64,000 bases of DNA from Ramlibacter pinisoli (lineage in GTDB: Bacteria; Pseudomonadota; Gammaproteobacteria; Burkholderiales; Burkholderiaceae_C): positions 682,001-746,000 of the forward strand of contig NZ_WSEL01000003.1 of assembly GCF_009758015.1 (NCBI RefSeq), written 5' to 3'. Numbering within the stretch: the stretch's first letter is position 1; the number at the start of each line of letters is the position of its first letter. Below are positions 1 to 7,363 of the stretch, one piece after another. The notes under the pieces were generated by a model, which searched no databases, was not told where the DNA came from, and saw nothing but the letters and a program-made list of their open reading frames with translations. The translations under genes were made by a program, and so were the position numbers.

Positions 1-1
1 G

Positions 2-1555
2 GTCGGCCGGCCGCCGCTGCTGCAGGCCGCGCGCACCGCCGGCTGGATGGCGCTGCTGGGCGCGCCCATGATGGCCGTGCTGTTCATGCTGTTCCCGCGC
101 CTTGCCCCGCTGTGGGGTATCCCCGGCGACGGCATGACCGGCCGCACCGGCCTGTCGGCCACCATGCAGGTGGGCACCGTGGCCCAGCTCGCGCTGGAGG
201 AAAGCGTCGCGATGCGGGTGCGCTTCGAGGGCCCGCTGCCGGCACCGTCGGAGATGTACTTCCGCGGCCCGGTCCTGTCCTCCTTCGACGGCCGCGTGTG
301 GCGCCCGCTCGTGCCGCGCATCGGCGCCTACGCGGCCGGCCTGCTGCCGCCGGTGCGGCTAGAGGGCCTGGGCCCCGCGGTGCGCTACGCGGTCATGCTG
401 GAGCCGAACAACCGGCCTTGGCTGCTGGTGCTGGACGCCGCCACCGAGCGGCCCAGCGGCGCGGGTCTGGAAGCGATCAGCGGCGGCGAGCTGCAATGGG
501 TGGCCAGCCGCCCGGTCACCGACCTGGTCCGCTACAGCGCCGAGAGCCACGTCGCCTACCGCGCCGCCGCCGACGCCCGTCCCTTCAGCGTGCCCATCCA
601 GTACCGCGAGCTGCCGCCGTCGTTCAACCCGCGCACGCTGCAGCTCGCCAGCCAGCTGATCGCGCAGGTCCCGGGCGGGGCGGCCAACAAGCCGGCGCTG
701 GTCGATGCGGCGCTGCAGCGGCTGCGCACCGGCGGCTACGTCTACACGCTCGACCCCGGCGTGTACGGCGAGCACACCGCCGACGAATTCTGGTTCGACC
801 GCAAGCAGGGCTTCTGCGAGCACATCGCCTCGGCGTTCGTCGTGCTCATGCGCGGCATGGACATCCCGGCCCGGGTGGTCACCGGCTACCAGGGCGGCGA
901 GCTGAACTCGATCGACGGCTGGTGGACGGTGCGCCAGAGCGACGCCCATGCGTGGGCCGAGGTGTGGCTGGCCGGCCTCGGCTGGGTGCGGGTCGACCCC
1001 ACCGCCTACGTCGCGCCGTCACGCACCGGCTCGCTGCAGCGGCTGCTGCCGCCCCAGGGGGTGTTCGCGGCGGCGCTGGGCACCGTCAGCCCCGGCCTGC
1101 TGGGCAGCCTGCGGGAGGGCTGGGAGGCGGTCAACAACCGCTGGAACCAGTGGGTGCTGAACTACACCCAAAGCAAGCAGCTGGACCTGTTGCGCAACCT
1201 CGGCTTCAAGTCGCCGAACTGGCAGGACCTGACGTTCCTGCTGATCGCCATCGTGGTCGCCGTGGCCCTGGGCGGCGCAGCCTGGGCGCGCTGGGAGCGC
1301 AGCCGCCAGGACCCCTGGCTGCGGCTGCTGGCGCGCGTGCGCCAGCGCCTGGCGCGCGAGGGCGTCGTGGTGCCGCCGGCCGGCGGGCCACGCCAGCTCG
1401 CGCAGGCCGTCACCAACCGTTTCGGCCACGAGGCGCAGGCGCTGGCAGACTGGCTGCTGCGCCTGGAGGCGCAGCGCTATGCACGCCGGCCCCCCACCGA
1501 GTTACCCGCGCTGCAGCGCGAACTGAACCGCCTGCCCTGGCCCGCCGCCCGATGA
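2..1555 (+). CDS. TgpA-like transglutaminase, membrane-anchored (5' end outside window)
   Basis: The reading frame is already open at base 2, so the gene starts upstream; 517 codons are visible. The part seen begins in the last helix of the N-terminal membrane bundle, followed by a long periplasmic region with a transglutaminase core: Cys in GFCEH (codon 815-817), His in DAHAW (codon 947-949) and Asp in RVDPT (codon 995-997) form the papain-like triad. A further transmembrane helix lies near bases 1215-1275, then a cytoplasmic DUF4129-like tail. Complete family members (DUF3488/TgpA) usually have about 650-700 residues. Their exact substrate is poorly defined; a role in the cell envelope is likely. 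The stop overlaps the next start as ATGA. Confidence 0.9.
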   Translation, partial: VGRPPLLQAARTAGWMALLGAPMMAVLFMLFPRLAPLWGIPGDGMTGRTGLSATMQVGTVAQLALEESVAMRVRFEGPLPAPSEMYFRGPVLSSFDGRVWRPLVPRIGAYAAGLLPPVRLEGLGPAVRYAVMLEPNNRPWLLVLDAATERPSGAGLEAISGGELQWVASRPVTDLVRYSAESHVAYRAAADARPFSVPIQYRELPPSFNPRTLQLASQLIAQVPGGAANKPALVDAALQRLRTGGYVYTLDPGVYGEHTADEFWFDRKQGFCEHIASAFVVLMRGMDIPARVVTGYQGGELNSIDGWWTVRQSDAHAWAEVWLAGLGWVRVDPTAYVAPSRTGSLQRLLPPQGVFAAALGTVSPGLLGSLREGWEAVNNRWNQWVLNYTQSKQLDLLRNLGFKSPNWQDLTFLLIAIVVAVALGGAAWARWERSRQDPWLRLLARVRQRLAREGVVVPPAGGPRQLAQAVTNRFGHEAQALADWLLRLEAQRYARRPPTELPALQRELNRLPWPAAR

Positions 1556-2640
1556 CCCGCGTCTCCCTGTTCGTTGCCGCCGCCGTGGCGGCCTTCCTCC
1601 TGCTGCCCGCCACCACCCTGGCCGCCAAGGCCACGGCCCGCAAGACCGGCAACGGCGCGGCGCCGGTCCGCCAGGGCACGCCCTACGCGACACGCGACGA
1701 CGCCATGCAGTTCGCCGACGAGCTGGCCGAACGGCGCGGCCTGGACCGCGGGCGCACGCGCGCCGCCATCGCGCAGGCGCAGCTGCTGCCGGTGGTGGTG
1801 CGGCTGATGCAGCCGCCTCCCGCCGGCACGCCCAAGAACTGGACCCTGTACCGCAGCCGGTTCATCGACGCGGTGCGCATCCAGGCCGGCGTGCGCTTCT
1901 GGCAGGCCAACCGCGAGGCGCTCGAGCGCGCGGAACGCGAGTACGGCGTGCCGCCCGAGATCGTGGTCGGCATCGTGGGCGTCGAATCCATCTATGGCCA
2001 GCAGATGGGCAACTTCCGGGTCCTCGACGCGCTGGCCACCCTGTCGTTCGATTTCCCCCCGGCCCACCCGCGTGCCGCCGAGCGCACCGCGTTCTTCCGC
2101 GGCGAGCTGGAGGAATTCCTGGCCTTGCAGCAGCGCTCCGGCGTCGACCCGACCAAGCCCCTGGGCAGCTACGCCGGTGCCATGGGCATGCCGCAGTTCA
2201 TGCCCAGCAGCTGGGCGCGCTGGGCCGTCGACTTCGACGGCGACGGCCGCATCGACCTCTGGCGCAGCCCGGCCGATGTCATCGGCTCGGTGGCCAGCTA
2301 CTTCAAGGGCTACGGCTGGCAGCCCGGCATGCCCACCCACTACCCGGTGACGTTCGATGCCGAGCGGGTCGACATGGAAGGCCTGCTGGCGCCCGACATC
2401 CTGCCGACGTTCAGCGTCCCGAGCTTCCTGGCCAGGGGCGCCCTGCTGGACGACACGGCGGTGCAGCACACCGGCCCGCTCGCGCTGGTGGAACTGCAGA
2501 ACGGCAACGAGCCTCCCAGCTACGTGGCCGGCACCGAGAACTTCTACGTGATCACCCGCTACAACTGGTCCAGCTACTACGCGATGGCCGTCATCGAACT
2601 CGGGCGCGAGGTGCGCCAGGCCCTGCAGCGCGGCTCATGA
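1552..2640 (+). CDS. mltB: Lytic murein transglycosylase B-type (SLT family 3)
   Basis: A 362-aa protein that should cleave the MurNAc-GlcNAc bond of peptidoglycan to give 1,6-anhydro ends. The N-terminus is a hydrophobic signal sequence ending near LAAKA, without an obvious lipobox, so it looks secreted rather than a lipoprotein. Diagnostic motifs are EIVVGIVGVESIYG, holding the catalytic Glu of family-3 transglycosylases, then GSYAGAMGMPQFMPSSW and a DFDGDGRIDLW segment that fits the EF-hand-like calcium site of MltB. The start is fixed by the ATGA overlap with the upstream transglutaminase, so the two are probably co-translated. The downstream gene also overlaps its stop. Confidence 0.93.
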   Translation: MTRVSLFVAAAVAAFLLLPATTLAAKATARKTGNGAAPVRQGTPYATRDDAMQFADELAERRGLDRGRTRAAIAQAQLLPVVVRLMQPPPAGTPKNWTLYRSRFIDAVRIQAGVRFWQANREALERAEREYGVPPEIVVGIVGVESIYGQQMGNFRVLDALATLSFDFPPAHPRAAERTAFFRGELEEFLALQQRSGVDPTKPLGSYAGAMGMPQFMPSSWARWAVDFDGDGRIDLWRSPADVIGSVASYFKGYGWQPGMPTHYPVTFDAERVDMEGLLAPDILPTFSVPSFLARGALLDDTAVQHTGPLALVELQNGNEPPSYVAGTENFYVITRYNWSSYYAMAVIELGREVRQALQRGS

Positions 2641-3272
2641 GCGAGATGAACCTGAACTCGTGGCGCCGCCTGTGGGGCGAGCTGGGCGCCGGCACCGCCA
2701 ACGGCGGGCTGCTCAACCAGCTGCTGGCCGCCTACAGCGAGCCGCACCGCCGCTACCACACGCTGCAGCACCTGCGCGAGGGCCTGGCGAACTTCGAGGC
2801 GGCGGCCATGCTGGCCCGGCGCCCCGCCGAAGTCGAGCTGGCGCTCTGGTTCCACGACGCCGTCTACGACCCGCGGCGCACCGACAACGAGGAGCGCAGT
2901 GCGCAATGGGCCCACGACAGCGTGCTGGCCGCCGGTTGCCCGGCCGAGGCGGCCGACCGCATCGCCGACCTGGTGCGGGCGACCGCCCACCACACCCGGC
3001 GCGGCGACGACCCCGACACGCAACTGCTGCTGGACATCGACCTCGCCATCCTGGGCGCGGCACCGGCACGCTTCGATGCCTACGAGCAGGAAGTGCGGGC
3101 CGAATACGGCCACCTGGATGTCGCCGCCTTCAATGCCGGCCGCCTGGCGCTGGTCCAGGCGTTCCTCGCGCAACCGCGGCTGTACGCCACCGCCGCCTTC
3201 CACGACGCCCTGGAGGCGCGCGCCCGCGCCAACCTGCAGCGCTCGCTCGAGCGCCTGCGCGCGGCCGGCTGA
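2637..3272 (+). CDS. HD-superfamily predicted metal-dependent phosphohydrolase (COG4339-like)
   Basis: A 211-aa protein often labelled, misleadingly, as an NMDA-receptor-like subunit in proteobacterial genomes. It has the HD-domain pattern: RYHTLQHL near residue 40, WFHDAVYD (the HD pair) near residue 70, NEERSA, then the ATAHHTR histidines near residue 120 and DIDLAILG. These residues would bind two metal ions in a phosphohydrolase. The substrate is unknown. The start overlaps the mltB stop as ATGA, and the gene ends 15 bases before a convergent gene, so it closes this plus-strand operon. Confidence 0.85.
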   Translation: MSEMNLNSWRRLWGELGAGTANGGLLNQLLAAYSEPHRRYHTLQHLREGLANFEAAAMLARRPAEVELALWFHDAVYDPRRTDNEERSAQWAHDSVLAAGCPAEAADRIADLVRATAHHTRRGDDPDTQLLLDIDLAILGAAPARFDAYEQEVRAEYGHLDVAAFNAGRLALVQAFLAQPRLYATAAFHDALEARARANLQRSLERLRAAG

Positions 3273-3287
3273 CCGCCGGCGCCGAAG

Positions 3288-4841
3288 TCAGGCAGCCAGG
3301 CGGTCCTGCAAGGCCTGCAGCACGCGGGCGACCTGGTCCTGCCGCGATTCGCCGAAGTTGCGGCGGAACAGGCGCATGCCCCGGTACCAGGGACTGTCGG
3401 CCCGATCCAGCAGCCAGCGGAAGTCCGGGTTGGGCGGCAGGAGCAGCCACACCGGCGTGCCCACCGCGCCGGCCAGGTGCGCCACCGCGCTGTCGACGGT
3501 GATCACCAGGTCGAGCTGCCGGAGCATGGCGGCGCTGTCGCTGCAATCGGTCCACTCCGCCGTGAGATCCAGCAGCCGGCCCGGCGCCGGTGCCATGTCG
3601 CGGTAGGCGCCGGCGGCGCTCTTCTGCAGGCTGAAGCACTGCACCTGCTGCGACTCGAGCAGCGGCCGGAACAGGCTGAGCGGCAGCGAGCGGTTGCGGT
3701 CGTTGACGTGCGCCGCGAAGCCCGCCCACGCCAGTCCGACCCGCAGCCGTTGCGGCCAGGCCGACAGCCGGTGCTGCCAGTGCGCCAGGCGTTCGGCCGG
3801 CGGATGCAGGTAGGGGGCCGGCGACGGGATGCTGTCCAGCGTGGTGCGCAGGCGCTGCGGCAGGTCGAGCAGCGCGACGTGCAGGTCGGCCTGCACGTCG
3901 GAGGTGGCCGTCACGCCGCGCACGCCCGGGAAGCTGCGCTCCACCAGCGGCAGCAACTCGGGCCGCAGCGCGGCGAGCACCGTGGCTCCCAGCGCCTGCA
4001 GCAGCGGGAGGTAGCGCGCGAACTGCACCTGGTCGCCCAGCCCCTGCTCCCCGTACACCAGGATGCTGCGGCCGGCGAGCGGCTGTTGCGGGCCCTGCCA
4101 CTCGTAGCCGGCGCGCCAGTAGACCGGCCGCTGCAGCCGCGCGGTGTCGTTCCAGCGCTTCTCGTACCAGTCCCAGCCCTCGGGCATGCGCCCGGCCAGC
4201 AGCAGCGTGAAGGCCAGGTCGACCTGGGCCAGCGCAAGGTCGGGCTTGAGCACCAGGGCCCGCCGCAGCACAGTCTCGGCCTCGTCCAGCCGCCCGAGGT
4301 TGAGCAGCGCGGTGCCCAGGATGCGCACGGCGTAGGGATGGTCCGGAGCCAGCGCCACCGCCGCCTGCGCATGCGCGAGCGCCCCCTGGTAGTCACCCAC
4401 CCGCCACAGCACGCCCGCGAGATCCACCTGCGCCTCGACGAAGCCGGGCTCGCGCCCGACGGCTTCGCGGTACAGCACGATGGCTTCCTCGACCTCGCCC
4501 ACCTGTTCGAGGCAGAAGCCGTAGTGCAGCAGCGTCGCCCGGTCGCGGGCGCCGATGTCGTGGTACAGGCGCTGGTACAGCGGCAGCGCCTGCGCGAACT
4601 GCTGCTGGCCAAGCAGCAGTTCGGCCAGCCGGACCAGCGGCTCGGGCCGGCGCGGCGCGAGCCGGCAGGCGTCGCTCAACCAGGCAGTGGCCAGCGCGAC
4701 GTCGCCCGCACCCAGGCAGGCCTGGGACAGGCCCAGGCGCGCGTCGAGGGATGGGGGGTCCTGGGCCAGCGCCTGCCGGAACGCGCCCTGCGCCTCCTGG
4801 AAGCGGCCCGCGCGCAGCAGGGCGTCGGCCTGCGCCAGCAT
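3288..4841 (-). CDS. TPR-repeat protein with C-terminal glycosyltransferase-like (GT-B) domain
   Basis: A 517-aa protein. About the first 260 residues are tandem tetratricopeptide repeats (recurring A-L-A-P-D/E patterns such as AHAQAAVALAPDHPYAV). The rest resembles the GT9/O-GlcNAc-transferase-like GT-B fold: ILVYGEQGLGDQVQFARY is a typical nucleotide-sugar-side motif and DLVITVDSAVAHLAGAVGTP a typical C-terminal motif. It may glycosylate a protein or envelope glycan, but no acceptor can be read from the sequence. The start at 4841 is supported by a TGATG overlap with the alpha-E gene. A longer open frame continues upstream over that gene but is only an overlapping frame. Translational coupling ties it to the ATP-grasp/alpha-E cassette. 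Confidence 0.85.
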   Translation of the reverse strand: MLAQADALLRAGRFQEAQGAFRQALAQDPPSLDARLGLSQACLGAGDVALATAWLSDACRLAPRRPEPLVRLAELLLGQQQFAQALPLYQRLYHDIGARDRATLLHYGFCLEQVGEVEEAIVLYREAVGREPGFVEAQVDLAGVLWRVGDYQGALAHAQAAVALAPDHPYAVRILGTALLNLGRLDEAETVLRRALVLKPDLALAQVDLAFTLLLAGRMPEGWDWYEKRWNDTARLQRPVYWRAGYEWQGPQQPLAGRSILVYGEQGLGDQVQFARYLPLLQALGATVLAALRPELLPLVERSFPGVRGVTATSDVQADLHVALLDLPQRLRTTLDSIPSPAPYLHPPAERLAHWQHRLSAWPQRLRVGLAWAGFAAHVNDRNRSLPLSLFRPLLESQQVQCFSLQKSAAGAYRDMAPAPGRLLDLTAEWTDCSDSAAMLRQLDLVITVDSAVAHLAGAVGTPVWLLLPPNPDFRWLLDRADSPWYRGMRLFRRNFGESRQDQVARVLQALQDRLAA

Positions 4842-5800
4842 CAGATCGTGGCCGGCACCAGGAAGTCGCGGCTGATGCGGCCGCCCAGCTCGTTCACGCG
4901 ATCCAGGAACTGCGTGAGGAAGGCGTGCAGGCCGGTGGCCAGGATCTCGTCGATGTTGCCGTACTGCAGGTCGGCGCGCAGCTTGCCCGCGCGGCGTTCG
5001 GTCTCGGCCGACTGGTCGTTGGCCACCATGTGCAGGTTGGACACCACCTCGTTCATGCTGGCATGCAGCGAGCGCGGCATGTCCGGGCGCAGGATCAGCA
5101 GCTCGGCCACGCGTTCGGGCTTGATGACGTCGCGGTACACCTTGCGGTAGATCTCGAAGCCGGAGACGCTGCGCAGGATGGCGCTCCAGTGGTAGAAGTC
5201 GTACTCCTGGTCCTGGGCGGTGGCGGCGCCGAAGAAGTCGCTCTGCACGGCGTGGAACTTCACGTCGACCAGCCGCGCGGTGTTGTCGGCCCGCTCCAGG
5301 AACGTGCCCAGGCGCATGAAGTGCAGCGCCTCGTCCATCAGCATGGTGCCCACGGTCACCCCGCGCGACAGGTGCGAGCGGAACTTCACCCACTCGAAGA
5401 ACTGGCCGGGATCGCGCTCGAACTCGCCGCTGCGCAGCATGCGGTTGAGCTCGATCCAGGTCTGGTTCTGCGTCTCCCAGGCCTCGGTGGTCAGCGAGCC
5501 CCGCACGGCACGGGCATTCTCGCGCGCGGCACGCACGCACGAGACGATGGACGAAGGGTTGTTCTCGTCGCGCACCATGAACTCGATGACACGGGACGCT
5601 TCCACCTCGCCGTGCTTCCTGGCGTACAACGGCACCAGCTCGCTGATGGACAGCAGGCCCTGCCAGCCCACCTGCGCCACGGCGGCGGATTGCGGCAGCA
5701 GCGAGGTCTGGTAGTTGACGTCCAACATCCGCGCAGTATTTTCGGCCCGCTCCGTGTAGCGGGCCATCCAGAACAGGTGGTCTGCGGTGCGTGACAGCAT
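4841..5800 (-). CDS. Alpha-E domain protein (COG2307)
   Basis: A 319-aa all-helical alpha-E protein. The family signature is at the N-terminus, LFWMARYTERAENTARM (residues about 9-25), and is partly repeated as LGTFLERADNTARL near residue 180. The family occurs almost always next to, or fused with, circularly permuted ATP-grasp proteins and transglutaminases, and is predicted to take part in forming or handling peptide-like products. No biochemical function is proven to my knowledge. It starts two bases after the stop of the ATP-grasp gene and ends in a TGATG overlap with the TPR/glycosyltransferase gene, so the three form one transcription unit. A paralogue is the C-terminal half of the protein at 14808-17393. 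Confidence 0.9.
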   Translation of the reverse strand: MLSRTADHLFWMARYTERAENTARMLDVNYQTSLLPQSAAVAQVGWQGLLSISELVPLYARKHGEVEASRVIEFMVRDENNPSSIVSCVRAARENARAVRGSLTTEAWETQNQTWIELNRMLRSGEFERDPGQFFEWVKFRSHLSRGVTVGTMLMDEALHFMRLGTFLERADNTARLVDVKFHAVQSDFFGAATAQDQEYDFYHWSAILRSVSGFEIYRKVYRDVIKPERVAELLILRPDMPRSLHASMNEVVSNLHMVANDQSAETERRAGKLRADLQYGNIDEILATGLHAFLTQFLDRVNELGGRISRDFLVPATI

Positions 5801-5802
5801 GC

Positions 5803-7299
5803 TCAGACCTCCAGGATCCAGGTGTCCTTGGTGCCGCCACCCTGGGACGAGTTGACCACCAGCGAGCCCTCCTTGAGCGCCACGCGCGTGAGGCCGCCGG
5901 GCACCATCTGCACCTGCTTGCCCGACAGGACGAACGGCCGCAGGTCGATGTGGCGCGGCGCGATGCCGCTCTCGACGAAGGTGGGGCAGGACGACAGGCT
6001 CAGGGTGGGCTGGGCGATGTAGCCGCCCGGGTTGGCCACCAGGGCCCGGCGGAAATCCTCGATCTCCTGCTTGCTGGCGGCCGGCCCGACCAGCATGCCG
6101 TAGCCGCCGGCGCCGTGCACTTCCTTGACGACCAGCTTGTCCAGGTTGTCCAGCACGTACTTCAGGTCCTCGGGGTTGCGGCACATGGAGGTGGGCACGT
6201 TCTTCAGGATCGGCTTCTCGCCCAGGTAGAACTCGATCATCTTCGGCACGTAGGGGTAGATCGACTTGTCGTCGGCCACCCCGGTGCCGATGGCGTTGCA
6301 GATGGCCACGTTGCCGGCCCGGTAGGCGTCGACCAGGCCGCGCGTGCCCAGCGTGGAGTTGGGCCGGAACACGTCGGGATCGAGGAAGTCGTCGTCCACC
6401 CGGCGGTAGATGACGTCCACCCGGCGCGGGCCGCGGGTGGTGCGCATGTAGACGTAGCGGTCCTTGACGAACAGGTCCTGGCCCTCGACCAGCTCCACGC
6501 CCATCTGCTGGGCCAGGAAGGCGTGCTCGAAGTAGGCGCTGTTGTACATGCCGGGCGTGAGCACGACCACGGTGGGATCGGGGGCGCCGGGCTGGGCCGA
6601 GGCGCGCAGCGTTTCCAGCAGCAGGTCGGGGTAGTGGGCGACGGGCGCGACGCGGTGCTGGCTGAACAGGTCGGGGAACAGCCGCATCATCATCTTGCGG
6701 TCTTCCAGCATGTAGCTCACGCCGCTGGGCACGCGCAGGTTGTCCTCCAGCACGTAGTACTCGCCCTCGCCCTTCTCGTCGGGCGCGCGCACGATGTCGA
6801 TGCCGGCGATGTGCGAGTAGACGTGGTGCGGCGTGTAGACGCCCATCATCTCCTTGCGGAACTGGGCGTTGTTCAGCACCTGCTCGGCCGGGATGATGCC
6901 GGCCTGCAGGATCTCCTGCTCGTGGTAGACGTCGTGCAGGAAGCGGTTGAGGGCCGTGACCCGCTGCACCAGGCCCTTTTCCATCTGCGCCCACTCGTGG
7001 GCCGGGATGATGCGCGGGATGAGGTCGAACGGGATCAGGCGCTCGGTGCCGGCGCCGTCCTCGTCCTTGGCGCCGTACACCGCGAAGGTGATGCCCACGC
7101 GCCGGAAGATCATCTCGGCTTCCTCGCGCCGGGCCCGCAGGGCGTCCTGCGGCTGCCGCCCCAGCCAGCCGGCGTACCGCTGGTAGTGGTCGCGCACGCC
7201 CTGCACCTGGGTCTGGCTCATTCCGCCCAGGGACTGGGTCTGGAACTGCAGCGGGCCGTCTTCGGGCAGCTGCCGGAACATCTCGTCGAACTTTTGCAT
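5803..7299 (-). CDS. Circularly permuted ATP-grasp protein (COG2308), stand-alone
   Basis: A 498-aa predicted carboxylate-amine/thiol ligase of the circularly permuted ATP-grasp type 2 family. Key segments are YYVLEDNLRVPSG (acidic, metal- or ATP-binding), VVLTPGMYNSAYFEHAFLA, VIYRRVDDDFLDPDVF, LVVKEVHGAGGYGM (nucleotide loop) and DLRPFVL. The start chosen is MQKFDEMF at 7299; the frame stays open upstream but that part lacks family character. It is the first gene of a minus-strand operon with alpha-E and a TPR/glycosyltransferase. The expected chemistry is ATP-dependent amide formation, but substrate and product are unknown. The second copy in this window, at 14808, differs in the acidic motif. 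Confidence 0.92.
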   Translation of the reverse strand: MQKFDEMFRQLPEDGPLQFQTQSLGGMSQTQVQGVRDHYQRYAGWLGRQPQDALRARREEAEMIFRRVGITFAVYGAKDEDGAGTERLIPFDLIPRIIPAHEWAQMEKGLVQRVTALNRFLHDVYHEQEILQAGIIPAEQVLNNAQFRKEMMGVYTPHHVYSHIAGIDIVRAPDEKGEGEYYVLEDNLRVPSGVSYMLEDRKMMMRLFPDLFSQHRVAPVAHYPDLLLETLRASAQPGAPDPTVVVLTPGMYNSAYFEHAFLAQQMGVELVEGQDLFVKDRYVYMRTTRGPRRVDVIYRRVDDDFLDPDVFRPNSTLGTRGLVDAYRAGNVAICNAIGTGVADDKSIYPYVPKMIEFYLGEKPILKNVPTSMCRNPEDLKYVLDNLDKLVVKEVHGAGGYGMLVGPAASKQEIEDFRRALVANPGGYIAQPTLSLSSCPTFVESGIAPRHIDLRPFVLSGKQVQMVPGGLTRVALKEGSLVVNSSQGGGTKDTWILEV

Positions 7300-7322
7300 G
7301 GCGTGGTGTTTGCTCCGGACAC

Positions 7323-7328
7323 AGGATA
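7323..7328 (-). promoter_or_regulatory. Extended -10 candidate for the ATP-grasp/alpha-E operon
   Basis: On the minus strand the sequence reads TGC-TATCCT, an extended -10 form, 23 bases before the ATG at 7299. A TTGCGC hexamer lies upstream but only 14 bases away, so the -35 is weak. The position between the divergently unrelated comEC stop (7364) and the start fits a promoter. This is a pattern match only. Confidence 0.4.
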
Positions 7329-7363
7329 GCAATAACCAGGCCGCGCAAGGCCCGATCCGAGGG

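Noticed and set aside
112..1551. Long frame in line with mltB that reaches back over the transglutaminase gene
   Set aside because: Only the part from 1552 has family motifs; the upstream part is Arg/Ala/Gly-rich, as expected for an overlapping frame in GC-rich DNA.
2637..3272. Receptor subunit (NMDA-like) as commonly annotated
   Set aside because: The residues visible are those of an HD-domain hydrolase; the receptor name is a known transfer error.
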